DNA of 8,881 nucleotides from JBGQJN01 sp964423175 (GCA_964423175.1 CAYRDM010000022.1:1-8881), one strand, 5' to 3'. Counted from the stretch's first letter, positions 1 through 6,379 are shown. Notes: a model not told the origin generated them from the letters alone. Numbers and translations are program-made.

Positions 1-117
1 TTTTTTATAATTCACAAAATCAGCTCTTTCTCTTTTCCAATTATTTAAGTATTCTTCGGCCTGTTTTTTAAAAACCTCTAATTCTTCTGTATTTTGTTTT
101 ATATTTTGGTCATCCAT
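1..117 (-). CDS. grpE: GrpE nucleotide exchange factor, N-terminal fragment
   Basis: This is the first 39 codons of a gene that continues beyond the left edge of the window. GrpE is the cytoplasmic nucleotide exchange factor of the DnaK (Hsp70) chaperone. The visible residues start MDDQNIKQNTEE, an acidic flexible head. They lead into a charged helix whose E-E-Y-L-N-N-W-K-R (residues 21-29) and A-D-F-x-N-Y-K-K (residues 32-39) match the most conserved part of the long GrpE dimer helix. The ATG lies 10 nt after the hrcA stop codon, so the two genes are almost certainly one transcript under CIRCE control. There is no Shine-Dalgarno site in the A/T-only spacer, so translation may be coupled to hrcA. 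Identification rests on the short conserved segment plus the hrcA-grpE order, which is standard in many bacteria. Confidence 0.88.
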   Translation of the reverse strand, partial: MDDQNIKQNTEELEVFKKQAEEYLNNWKRERADFVNYKK

Positions 118-127
118 ATTTTAAATT

Positions 128-901
128 TTAACTTTTACGAGCAATTTTATTTAATTCGCTGGTTGCATATTTTATAAGATTCAGGTTTTTTACATAGTCC
201 ATTCTTGTCGGACCGATTAGAGTAATTGAGCCAGTATAATCCTTGGGCAAATCATACTTGGCAAACATTACCGTTTCATCTCTTATATTCTCTAAGGGGT
301 TCTCTCTGCCTATAAATACTCTTATATCGTTTTGCTTATAATTATCCCTGCGATGTCTTCCGACTCCAAAAAACTCCTTTTCTATTTCACCGAAAAGATC
401 TTCAAAACCGTCAAAAAAACTTGTTAATCTAAATGCCCTGTCAAATTCCCTAAACTCCGGCATGCCAAAAAGGCTAGAAAGTCCCACTTTAAAAAAATCC
501 TGACCCTCTTCGATACCAGCAATTACAAGATTCTCTGATAAGTCTGACAAGATCTGAGCGATGGCCTTCGTTATCTCTCTGGGATCATTGCTGACGCTAG
601 CAAGCACGCTCCTAATCCTCTTCTTGTCTGATTCTTTTGGCTCTGCGTTTAAGTCCTCCTGCGATAAAACATTATCCACATAATATCTATAAGCTATGTC
701 TGTGGGCACCCTTCCGCTTGAAGTGTAGAGATGCGCCAAAAAGCCAGCCTCTTCTAATTCGTTCATTTCTGCCCTTATCGTTGCTGAACTCAAACCAAAA
801 AATCCTATTTTTTCAAGAAATTTAGAACTCACCGGTTCGGCTGTTCTAATAAATTTTTCTATTATGGAAGCGAGCAATACTTCCTGTCTCTTATTTATCA
901 T
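128..901 (-). CDS. hrcA: HrcA heat-inducible transcription repressor
   Basis: HrcA is the cytoplasmic repressor of class I heat-shock genes; it binds CIRCE and is kept active by GroEL in characterised bacteria. The N-terminus (about residues 1-70) is the winged-helix DNA-binding domain, with S-S-A-T-I-R (38-43), the M-N-E-L-E-E-A-G-F-L helix and the diagnostic S-G-R-V-P-T (62-67). The C-terminal signature G-P-T-R-M-D-Y is at 230-236. At 257 aa it is shorter than the roughly 340 aa of well-studied HrcA proteins; both ends are intact, so the loss is in the middle (the GAF-like and inserted dimerisation regions). The start fits the family, whose members begin almost directly at the first helix. 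No Shine-Dalgarno site precedes it and a -10 box lies 8 nt upstream, suggesting a leaderless mRNA. grpE follows 10 nt downstream. Confidence 0.96.
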   Translation of the reverse strand: MINKRQEVLLASIIEKFIRTAEPVSSKFLEKIGFFGLSSATIRAEMNELEEAGFLAHLYTSSGRVPTDIAYRYYVDNVLSQEDLNAEPKESDKKRIRSVLASVSNDPREITKAIAQILSDLSENLVIAGIEEGQDFFKVGLSSLFGMPEFREFDRAFRLTSFFDGFEDLFGEIEKEFFGVGRHRRDNYKQNDIRVFIGRENPLENIRDETVMFAKYDLPKDYTGSITLIGPTRMDYVKNLNLIKYATSELNKIARKS

Positions 902-909
902 TAATATAC

Positions 910-938
910 AGTTTAGTGTATTGGCACTCTACAGTCAA
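910..938 (-). promoter_or_regulatory. hrcA promoter (sigma-70 type)
   Basis: Reading on the minus strand, a -35 box TTGACT (938-933) is followed by a 17-nt spacer and a -10 box TAAACT (915-910). Only 8 nt separate the -10 box from the hrcA ATG at 901, so transcription should begin at or within a base or two of the start codon. The -35 box and most of the spacer lie inside the CIRCE operator, so bound HrcA would block RNA polymerase directly. Confidence 0.72.
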
Positions 939-947
939 GAGTGCCAA
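921..947. promoter_or_regulatory. CIRCE operator (HrcA binding site)
   Basis: A perfect inverted repeat, TTGGCACTC, nine spacer bases, GAGTGCCAA. The classical CIRCE consensus is TTAGCACTC-N9-GAGTGCTAA. Here the third base of each arm differs, but the two changes compensate, so the dyad and the 9-nt spacing are exactly kept. It lies immediately upstream of hrcA, overlaps that gene's -35 box and spacer, and is the expected site for HrcA autorepression. It also lies about 44-70 bp upstream of the predicted start site of the divergent 130-aa gene, so an effect on that gene is possible but unproven. Confidence 0.95.
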
Positions 948-955
948 CGAAGGTG

Positions 956-984
956 TTGCAATACTCCCCTCCTGGGTTTAAAAT
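956..984 (+). promoter_or_regulatory. Promoter of the divergent 130-aa Cys-cluster gene
   Basis: TTGCAA (956-961), a 17-nt spacer and TAAAAT (979-984) give a good sigma-70-type promoter. The predicted transcript starts near 991 and has a leader of about 35 nt containing a Shine-Dalgarno site. The -35 box begins 9 bp beyond the CIRCE operator. Confidence 0.6.
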
Positions 985-1012
985 TCTTCACCAGTAACAA
1001 GCATATTAAATC

Positions 1013-1017
1013 GGGAG
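1013..1017 (+). promoter_or_regulatory. Ribosome binding site that fixes the start at 1026
   Basis: GGGAG lies 8 nt before the ATG at 1026. It supports this ATG over the in-frame ATG at 864, which lies inside hrcA and upstream of the promoter at 956-984. Confidence 0.65.
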
Positions 1018-1025
1018 TTGGGCTT

Positions 1026-1418
1026 ATGTCGGAAGATGAGAACAAGCCTCCTCCACTAGAACCAAGTCTGCCGAATGCAAAGGATGAAGAATTGAAAAGA
1101 TCAGCAATTGAGGATTTCGAAAGATTAGAAAAAAGCATTTTTAAAATTCTGCCGTCGGATTGTTTTATTAAACAAGAACAGTCTCTTTCGATACCCATGA
1201 TCGGATCATTACATATAAAATTTTCCGATTGCGGGATATATTCCAGAGAAGACGTTTGCATGCTCTGCAAAGTAGAGGCTTGCCCATGGTATGAAAAAGT
1301 GTCCCATCGTTGGTACAGAACATTTAAAATATTATTTTTAAACCTTTTGGCTAAAATTTTTAATAATCCGCTCAATAACTTTTTAAAAGCGGCGGTTAGA
1401 GACATCAGAAAAAAATAA
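1026..1418 (+). CDS. Unrecognised 130-aa protein with a Cys cluster
   Basis: I do not recognise this protein. The N-terminus (1-22) is acidic and Pro-rich, followed by a charged, probably helical segment (about 20-42). The middle has Cys at 46 and 69, then C78-x2-C81-x4-C86-P-W. With C69 or H94 this could bind a metal, but the spacing matches no zinc or Fe-S motif I can name. The C-terminus (about 94-130) is a basic amphipathic region rich in Phe, Leu, Arg and Lys that might associate with membrane or RNA. The reading frame is supported by a promoter at 956-984, GGGAG 8 nt before the ATG, and a terminator directly after the stop. It diverges from hrcA across the CIRCE operator, so a stress-related role is conceivable but only an inference. 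A 172-aa antisense reading frame covers the same stretch and looks like a shadow. Confidence 0.7.
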   Translation: MSEDENKPPPLEPSLPNAKDEELKRSAIEDFERLEKSIFKILPSDCFIKQEQSLSIPMIGSLHIKFSDCGIYSREDVCMLCKVEACPWYEKVSHRWYRTFKILFLNLLAKIFNNPLNNFLKAAVRDIRKK

Positions 1419-1440
1419 AAACCCAGAAATCTGGGTTTTA
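1418..1440 (+). terminator. Rho-independent terminator after the 130-aa gene
   Basis: Stem AAAACCCAG / CTGGGTTTT with loop AAAT, ending in a T-run. The first stem base is the last base of the TAA stop codon (1416-1418). The A/T-flanked symmetrical stem could also stop transcription coming from the other strand. Confidence 0.85.
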
Positions 1441-1458
1441 TAATTTTGGACACTTAAT

Positions 1459-1486
1459 TTGAGAATGATAATTTCTAATATATAAT
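1459..1486 (+). promoter_or_regulatory. Promoter of the NRAMP-cysS unit, with a Fur-box-like half site
   Basis: TTGAGA (1459-1464), a 16-nt spacer and a perfect TATAAT (1481-1486). Seven bases after the -10 box is the A of an ATG at 1494, so a leaderless transcript starting at that ATG is predicted. Across the -35 box and spacer, 1461-1472 (GAGAATGATAAT) matches 11 of 12 bases of the first two hexamers of the classical Fur box; the third, inverted element is poor. A metal-sensing operator here would fit the downstream transporter but is speculative. Confidence 0.65.
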
Positions 1487-1493
1487 TATGCTA

Positions 1494-2798
1494 ATGCCCG
1501 ATAACGTATCTGGAATAAAAAAATTCTGGCACAGGCTGGGTCCAGGCCTTATAACCGGTGCGGCCGATGACGATCCATCCGGTATAGTTACTTACGCTGT
1601 CGCAGGAGCCAAATTTGGCTTATCTGTTTTATGGATGAGCATTGCCACGTTGCCTTTTATGATAATAGTCCAACGCATGGCGGGCAGGATAGGTCTTGTA
1701 TCCGGTAGGGGGTTGGCAGGAAACATGAAAAAATATTATCCTCGATGGCTCCTCGTTTTAATGGCGGTTCTTATACTAATCGCAAATATAATAAACATCG
1801 GAGCTGATATATCTGGGATGTCAGCCTCATTTGAAATTCTACTACCCAATTTTTCACCAATATTATTTTCAGCAGCAATCTCGGCTATTATAATTGTATT
1901 TTTAATACTTCTGCCATACAGAACCATAGCTAAGTATCTTAAATGGGTTGCAATTATAATGTTCTCATATGTTTTCGCGGCAATCATGGAAGAACAAAAT
2001 TGGCTTCAGATTCTTTATAGATCTTTCGTGCCTCAAATCATGCTGACCAAAGACTACCTGCTCATTGCGGCGGCCTTCTTCGGAACAACAATTTCTCCTT
2101 ATCTGTTTTTTTGGCAAGCATCTGAGGCGGTTGAGGAAGAAACTCTCCACAAATCATCAAAACCAAACGAGAGTCACATGATTCCCGGCATCGAACCTCA
2201 TGGGCAGCACAGATCAAAAGAAATAATAAAAAACGAAATTGGATCTATGTATCAAGATGTACGCTACGGAATGGTTTTCTCGAACCTTATAACATTTTTT
2301 ATAATTATATTGAGCACGGCAACATTTTTTAAAAACGGCATCAATGTTATCGGCAACGTATCTCAAATAGCTTCATCCTTAAAGCCTCTGGCTGGAAACT
2401 ACGCAAATCTTTTGTTCCTTTTGGGAGTTTTGGCTTCGGGAACACTAGCGATACCGATATTAGCAGGTTCAGCCGCCTATGCCCTGGCAGAACTTTTCGG
2501 CTGGCGTTACGGATTCAATAACAAATTCCACAAAGCAAAACAATTCTATATTGTAATAATCATATCCACATTATTAGGAATACTTATTCCTGCATTAAAA
2601 TTGCACACTGTAGATATCCTGGTATATACTGCCATCATCTACGGCTTCATTTCACCTCCGCTTATATTGCTACTAATTCACATGGCTAATAACGAAAAGA
2701 TAATGGGCAAATATACCAGCCGTCCCCTTTCAAATATAATTGCATATTCATTGTTTATATTAATGACTGCCTCAATCGCTCTAATCTTTATCCTATAA
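1494..2798 (+). CDS. NRAMP (SLC11) family divalent metal transporter, non-canonical subgroup
   Basis: A polytopic inner-membrane protein of about 434 aa with roughly 11 hydrophobic segments, similar overall to the MntH/NRAMP family, which imports divalent metals with protons. The N-terminus has the family's G-P-G-L-I-T-G-A-A-D-D-D-P-S-G (16-30). The metal-site motif of helix 1, DPGN in classical members, is D-P-S-G (27-30). In helix 6 the classical M-P-H is replaced by S-P-Y (201-203, within G-T-T-I-S-P-Y). Loss of the helix-6 Met is also a feature of NRAMP-related magnesium transporters, so the substrate may not be Mn or Fe. A hydrophilic, His-containing cytoplasmic loop lies between helices 6 and 7 (about 213-250). 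The start at 1494 is chosen because the predicted transcript begins there; another in-frame ATG at 1488 would add two residues. cysS follows after 2 nt. Confidence 0.88.
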   Translation: MPDNVSGIKKFWHRLGPGLITGAADDDPSGIVTYAVAGAKFGLSVLWMSIATLPFMIIVQRMAGRIGLVSGRGLAGNMKKYYPRWLLVLMAVLILIANIINIGADISGMSASFEILLPNFSPILFSAAISAIIIVFLILLPYRTIAKYLKWVAIIMFSYVFAAIMEEQNWLQILYRSFVPQIMLTKDYLLIAAAFFGTTISPYLFFWQASEAVEEETLHKSSKPNESHMIPGIEPHGQHRSKEIIKNEIGSMYQDVRYGMVFSNLITFFIIILSTATFFKNGINVIGNVSQIASSLKPLAGNYANLLFLLGVLASGTLAIPILAGSAAYALAELFGWRYGFNNKFHKAKQFYIVIIISTLLGILIPALKLHTVDILVYTAIIYGFISPPLILLLIHMANNEKIMGKYTSRPLSNIIAYSLFILMTASIALIFIL

Positions 2799-2800
2799 AT

Positions 2801-4189
2801 ATGAAAATTTTTAACACCCTGACTCGTAAAAAAGAAGATTTCATTCCGGCCGACCCCAAGAATGTCAAAATGTTTGTTTGCGGACCGACAGTCTATGACT
2901 ATATACATGTGGGCAATGCTAGAACTTACACTGTTTTTGATATGGTGGCTAAGTATCTCCGTCATAAGGGCTATGGCTTAGAATATATACAAAACATAAC
3001 TGACATAGAGGACAAGATCATAGCAAGAGCACTAGATTTGAAACTAGATCCAATAGAATACGCCAGAGATTATACAGATATTTTCTATGAAGACATAAAG
3101 AAAATAGGAATAACTTCTGTTGACCATTACGAACCAGCAACAAAAAACATAGATCAGGTTATAAAGCAGGTACAAACTCTAATAAAAAAGGGTAATGCAT
3201 ATAAAATAGCAACGGATGGCTGGTACTTTGATTTGGAAACATTTCCTAAATACGGCAAACTTTCTGGCAGAACTGTAGAAATGGCGGAAGACGGAGTATC
3301 CCGAATAGACCAAGGTTCGGACAAAAGAAACAAAGGAGATTTCTGTCTTTGGAAATTTTCAAAACCAGAAGAACCAGGCTGGGACAGCGAGTTAGGATAT
3401 GGGAGACCAGGGTGGCATATAGAAGACACCGCCATAACCGAAAAATTCTTTGGCCCCCAATATGATCTGCACGGCGCTGCCGCCGATCTTGTGTTCCCCC
3501 ATCATGAAGCGGAAATCGCCCAACAAGAATCAGCGTCAGGTCTTGAACCATTCGTTCGCTACTGGATGCATGCCGGCTTCCTGGTCAACAAAACCCAAAA
3601 AATGTCTAAATCATTAGGCAATTTTATGACGCTACGTGAGGCCCTAAAAGAATATAAGCCAGAAGTTTTAAGATTCTATTTCCTTAGCTCTCACTACCGC
3701 TCTCCTCTTGATTATAGCGAAGACAATTTAAAACAAGCAGAAGCCGGAGTTGCAAGAATTAGCGAATTTAAGAACAGGCTAGAAAACTCAAAAAATGCAA
3801 AAGAAAAGATAGCCCTAGAGCAAGAACAAAAACTTCAAGAACATCATGAAAAAATCACACAAGCCATGGATGATGATTTTAATACCCCAGAAGCCTTTGC
3901 TGGTTTTTTCGAACTAATAAGAGAGTCCAACGGTTACCTAGACAAAAACATAGATATTTCAAAAAATAAATTCATCAACGACTCTCTCGCTTTATTTAAA
4001 GAGGTGCTAGGTGTAGTAAAAGAAGGCTCAGAAAACATACCATCTGAAGTTAAAGAACTAATAATTCAGAGGCAAAGAGCTCGTGAAAATAAAGACTTTG
4101 CTCTATCCGATAAAATTCGTGACCAAATAAGCGACTTGGGATACGATGTCGCCGACACATCTTACGGCCCCCTTGCTAAAAAGCAATAA
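2801..4189 (+). CDS. cysS: Cysteinyl-tRNA synthetase (class I)
   Basis: This cytoplasmic enzyme charges tRNA-Cys with cysteine using ATP. Its 462 aa closely match the E. coli length (461). The Rossmann catalytic core has the HIGH motif as H-V-G-N (36-39) and KMSKS at 267-271. The C-terminal part has the helical anticodon-binding region and the typical end with R-A-R-E-N-K-D-F-A-L-S-D-x-I-R and G-Y-D-V-A-D-T. Of the four zinc ligands known in E. coli (C28, C209, H234, E238), C27, H234 and E238 are present, but the C209 position is Asp (W-H-I-E-D, D209). The enzyme may hold zinc differently or not at all; D209 could still act as a ligand. The gene starts 2 nt after the NRAMP stop without a Shine-Dalgarno site, so co-transcription and translational coupling are likely. 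No convincing terminator follows. Confidence 0.97.
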   Translation: MKIFNTLTRKKEDFIPADPKNVKMFVCGPTVYDYIHVGNARTYTVFDMVAKYLRHKGYGLEYIQNITDIEDKIIARALDLKLDPIEYARDYTDIFYEDIKKIGITSVDHYEPATKNIDQVIKQVQTLIKKGNAYKIATDGWYFDLETFPKYGKLSGRTVEMAEDGVSRIDQGSDKRNKGDFCLWKFSKPEEPGWDSELGYGRPGWHIEDTAITEKFFGPQYDLHGAAADLVFPHHEAEIAQQESASGLEPFVRYWMHAGFLVNKTQKMSKSLGNFMTLREALKEYKPEVLRFYFLSSHYRSPLDYSEDNLKQAEAGVARISEFKNRLENSKNAKEKIALEQEQKLQEHHEKITQAMDDDFNTPEAFAGFFELIRESNGYLDKNIDISKNKFINDSLALFKEVLGVVKEGSENIPSEVKELIIQRQRARENKDFALSDKIRDQISDLGYDVADTSYGPLAKKQ

Positions 4190-4222
4190 AAGTGTTATCT
4201 TTTTGTAAATTGATCTTTTAAA

Positions 4223-4227
4223 AGAGG
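4223..4227 (+). promoter_or_regulatory. Ribosome binding site of the TIM-barrel gene
   Basis: AGAGG, extended to AAGAGGT, lies 7 nt before the ATG at 4235. It is one of the clearer Shine-Dalgarno sites in the window and settles the start codon. Confidence 0.7.
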
Positions 4228-4234
4228 TCCTCGA

Positions 4235-4945
4235 ATGCAAGGAATGGTTGGTTTTTCAACCGGATGTATTTTTAAAGTTATAACAACTGAAGCTGAAAGA
4301 ATTAATATAATAAAAATGTCTGGCGCAAGAGCTATTGAACTTAATTTCGTAAAAAGTATTGATAAAGCGGCCGAATCTCTAAAAGAATCGGACCTGCAAG
4401 GTTTCGATTATGTAAGTCTTCACGCACCAGTTATAAAATACAAATATGATGTTGAATCAGAACGCGTAATTAACGCGATCAGGGCAATTAATTCAATTAG
4501 AAGATTGGATCTAGTAGTTTTTCATCCGGACACAGTTGAAGACTTTAATTTCTTTAATTCTATTGATATTCCGATGCCTATAGCTTTTGAAAACATGGAT
4601 AACAGAAAGGCATCATTCAGATGGGGCGCAGACCTAGCACGTCTTTTGGATCGTTTTCCTGGGGCAGGCATGGTGTTAGATGTCAATCACGCATTTACAA
4701 ATGACCCCACTCTATCTCTTACAAAGGAGTTATACAGATCTCTGGGCCACCGCATAGTGCAAGTGCACTTAAGTGGCTATGCCGGATATCACGAAGCCCT
4801 GTTCCAAACCCGACAGGCTGAAATAATCAAAAGCATAGAGAATCCCAACGTACCCATTATCATAGAAAGTCAATTTAAATTCCGAGAGGATTTTGATTCT
4901 GAAATGAGATATGTTGAAAGATTTTTAGGTGAACCCCAAGAATAG
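4235..4945 (+). CDS. Xylose isomerase-like / AP endonuclease 2-type TIM-barrel protein
   Basis: A soluble 236-aa protein that looks like a single (beta/alpha)8 barrel of the sugar-phosphate isomerase/epimerase and endonuclease IV superfamily. Its strand ends carry a near-complete set of likely metal ligands: S-L-H-A-P (H63), V-F-H-P-D (H97), A-F-E-N-M-D (E119), V-L-D-V-N-H (D149 and H152), V-H-L-S-G (H178) and I-I-I-E-S-Q (E211). That pattern predicts a di- or trinuclear metal site. It is somewhat short for the superfamily (often 250-300 aa), and there is no way to tell a DNA-repair role from a sugar-isomerase role by eye. A weak promoter candidate is TTGCTA-16-TTATCT (4173-4200), overlapping the end of cysS. 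The gene has its own Shine-Dalgarno site and terminator, so it is probably a single-gene transcript or a trailing member of the cysS unit. Confidence 0.78.
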   Translation: MQGMVGFSTGCIFKVITTEAERINIIKMSGARAIELNFVKSIDKAAESLKESDLQGFDYVSLHAPVIKYKYDVESERVINAIRAINSIRRLDLVVFHPDTVEDFNFFNSIDIPMPIAFENMDNRKASFRWGADLARLLDRFPGAGMVLDVNHAFTNDPTLSLTKELYRSLGHRIVQVHLSGYAGYHEALFQTRQAEIIKSIENPNVPIIIESQFKFREDFDSEMRYVERFLGEPQE

Positions 4946-4954
4946 GGGTTTTTT
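4932..4954 (+). terminator. Rho-independent terminator overlapping the TIM-barrel stop codon
   Basis: Stem AACCCC (4932-4937) / GGGGTT (4945-4950), loop AAGAATA, then a run of six T from 4949. The TAG stop codon (4943-4945) lies across the loop and the first base of the 3' stem arm, so the last codons of the gene form the hairpin. Confidence 0.85.
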
Positions 4955-5008
4955 ATTTAATAAAAAATACTAACATCTTATCCCCTCCTCAAATTTTCAA
5001 CACAGAGC

Positions 5009-5014
5009 TATAAT
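5009..5014 (+). promoter_or_regulatory. -10 box of the dnaB-recR unit
   Basis: A perfect TATAAT ends 8 nt before the dnaB ATG at 5023. The expected transcript starts at or next to the ATG, which would make it leaderless. No good -35 box is present at the usual distance (TCCTCA at 4986-4991 is weak), so the exact promoter strength is uncertain. Confidence 0.5.
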
Positions 5015-5022
5015 GACATTTC

Positions 5023-6375
5023 ATGATCAAATCAAAAAACCCAATTGATAAATTACCTCCGCAGAATATCGAAGCCGAAAAAAGCCTCATCGGTTCTCTT
5101 TTACTTGATAAAGAAGCGATCAACAAAGTTATAGACTCTTTGAAGCCGCAAGACTTCTATAGTCGAGCCCATCAAATCATTTACGACGCGATGTACGCCC
5201 TTTTTCAAAAACAGGAACCGATAGATATTCTGAGTTTGTCAAACTTTCTTGAAGAAACCGGCCAATTGGAAACAATTGGCGGTATTAGTTACCTGACTAC
5301 CCTTGTTAACTCTGTTCCAACATCGGCACACGCAGCAAATTATGCCAAAATAGTCGAGCGAAAAAGAATCCTTAGAGATCTGATAGATACAGCGCATCAC
5401 ATACTTGGCCTAGGCTACCAAGAAGATGAAGACGTTGATGTTCTTTTGGATCAAGCAGAACAAAAGATATTCGCCGTTGCCCAAAAATCTATCCAACAAT
5501 CATTTGAACCTCTTGATAAATCTCTGCACGAAGCTTTTGAGAGATTGGACATGCTTCACAAATCCGACGGTAGCCTTAGGGGTGTCCCCAGCGGATTCTC
5601 AGATCTTGATCAAATAACATCTGGCTTCCAAAAATCAGACTTGGTAATACTCGGTGCCAGACCCTCTCTTGGTAAGAGTACTTTTGCTTTAGATATAGCT
5701 AGAAATGCGGCCAAAGTCAGCGGCCTGCCCGTTGGCATATTTACACTCGAAATGTCTAAAGACCAGGTCATAGACCGTTTAATATCCGCAGAGGCCGGCA
5801 TAAGCCTTTGGAAGCTAAGGACAGGGCGTCTATCATCAGAGGGCGATGGTAACGATTTTGAAAGAATTCAAATTGCTCTAGACAGCTTGGCACAAAGCAA
5901 TATTTTCATAGACGATGCATCCTCACCAACGGTTTTGCAAATACGCGCCATGGCCAGACGTCTTCAAGCCGAACGTGGTCTAGGATTGCTTATAGTGGAC
6001 TACCTGCAGTTAATACAACCAAACCGAGCCTATGACAGTCCGGTTCAACAGGTAACTGAAATATCAAGAAACTTAAAGGGCATAGCTAGAGAATTAAATA
6101 TCCCTGTCATCGCTTTATCTCAGTTATCTAGAAGTTCCGAAGGTAGACCTGATCAACGACCAAGATTATCAGACCTAAGAGATAGCGGCTCTCTAGAACA
6201 AGATGCCGACATGGTCATGTTTATATACAGGGAAGATAGAGTCAAAAAAGAAACCGAGAAAAAAAACATAGCAGAAATAATAATAGCAAAGCACCGCAAC
6301 GGCCCAGTTGGCAGTATTGAATTATACTTTGATGAAGATCAGGTATCATTCAAAAACCTAGCCAGAAACCTATAA
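5023..6375 (+). CDS. dnaB: Replicative DNA helicase DnaB
   Basis: The hexameric ring helicase that unwinds DNA at the replication fork and recruits primase. The protein is 450 aa, the usual length, with no intein. The N-terminal helical domain (about 10-115) starts with P-P-Q-N-I-E-A-E-x-S-L-I-G-S. A linker leads to the RecA-like ATPase domain from about 180. Walker A is G-A-R-P-S-L-G-K-S-T (211-220), Walker B is L-L-I-V-D-Y-L-Q (D326), and H-R-N-G-P (424-428) carries the Arg finger region. S-L-E-Q-D-A-D is also conserved. The gene has no Shine-Dalgarno site, and a TATAAT box ends 8 nt before the ATG, suggesting a leaderless mRNA. recR begins 4 nt after the stop, so the two are probably one transcript. 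Confidence 0.97.
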   Translation: MIKSKNPIDKLPPQNIEAEKSLIGSLLLDKEAINKVIDSLKPQDFYSRAHQIIYDAMYALFQKQEPIDILSLSNFLEETGQLETIGGISYLTTLVNSVPTSAHAANYAKIVERKRILRDLIDTAHHILGLGYQEDEDVDVLLDQAEQKIFAVAQKSIQQSFEPLDKSLHEAFERLDMLHKSDGSLRGVPSGFSDLDQITSGFQKSDLVILGARPSLGKSTFALDIARNAAKVSGLPVGIFTLEMSKDQVIDRLISAEAGISLWKLRTGRLSSEGDGNDFERIQIALDSLAQSNIFIDDASSPTVLQIRAMARRLQAERGLGLLIVDYLQLIQPNRAYDSPVQQVTEISRNLKGIARELNIPVIALSQLSRSSEGRPDQRPRLSDLRDSGSLEQDADMVMFIYREDRVKKETEKKNIAEIIIAKHRNGPVGSIELYFDEDQVSFKNLARNL

Positions 6376-6379
6376 TCAA

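Noticed and set aside
864..1025. N-terminal extension of the 130-aa protein to the ATG at 864
   Set aside because: It would overlap hrcA and the CIRCE operator and lies upstream of the predicted promoter; GGGAG at 1013-1017 points to the ATG at 1026.
935..1453. 172-aa antisense reading frame covering the 130-aa gene and reaching into the CIRCE region
   Set aside because: It runs through the terminator at 1418-1440 and over the divergent promoters and operator, has no ribosome site, and its product has no family likeness. The plus-strand gene has promoter, ribosome site and terminator.
2794..2799. TATAAA before cysS as a promoter for cysS alone
   Set aside because: It touches the cysS start codon, so the transcript would begin inside the gene; the 2-nt gap to the NRAMP gene favours co-transcription.
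4173..4186. TTGCT-AAAA-AGCAA hairpin at the cysS stop as a terminator
   Set aside because: Five-pair stem with no T-run behind it; not convincing as a terminator.
4212..4229. Imperfect hairpin covering the ribosome site of the TIM-barrel gene, suggestive of an RNA thermometer
   Set aside because: Only six pairs, two of them G-U, around a six-base A/T loop; too weak to claim regulation.
6371..6376. TATAAT just before recR as a separate promoter
   Set aside because: It ends only 3 nt before the GTG, overlaps the dnaB stop codon and has no matching -35 box; probably chance in AT-rich sequence, with recR read from the dnaB promoter.
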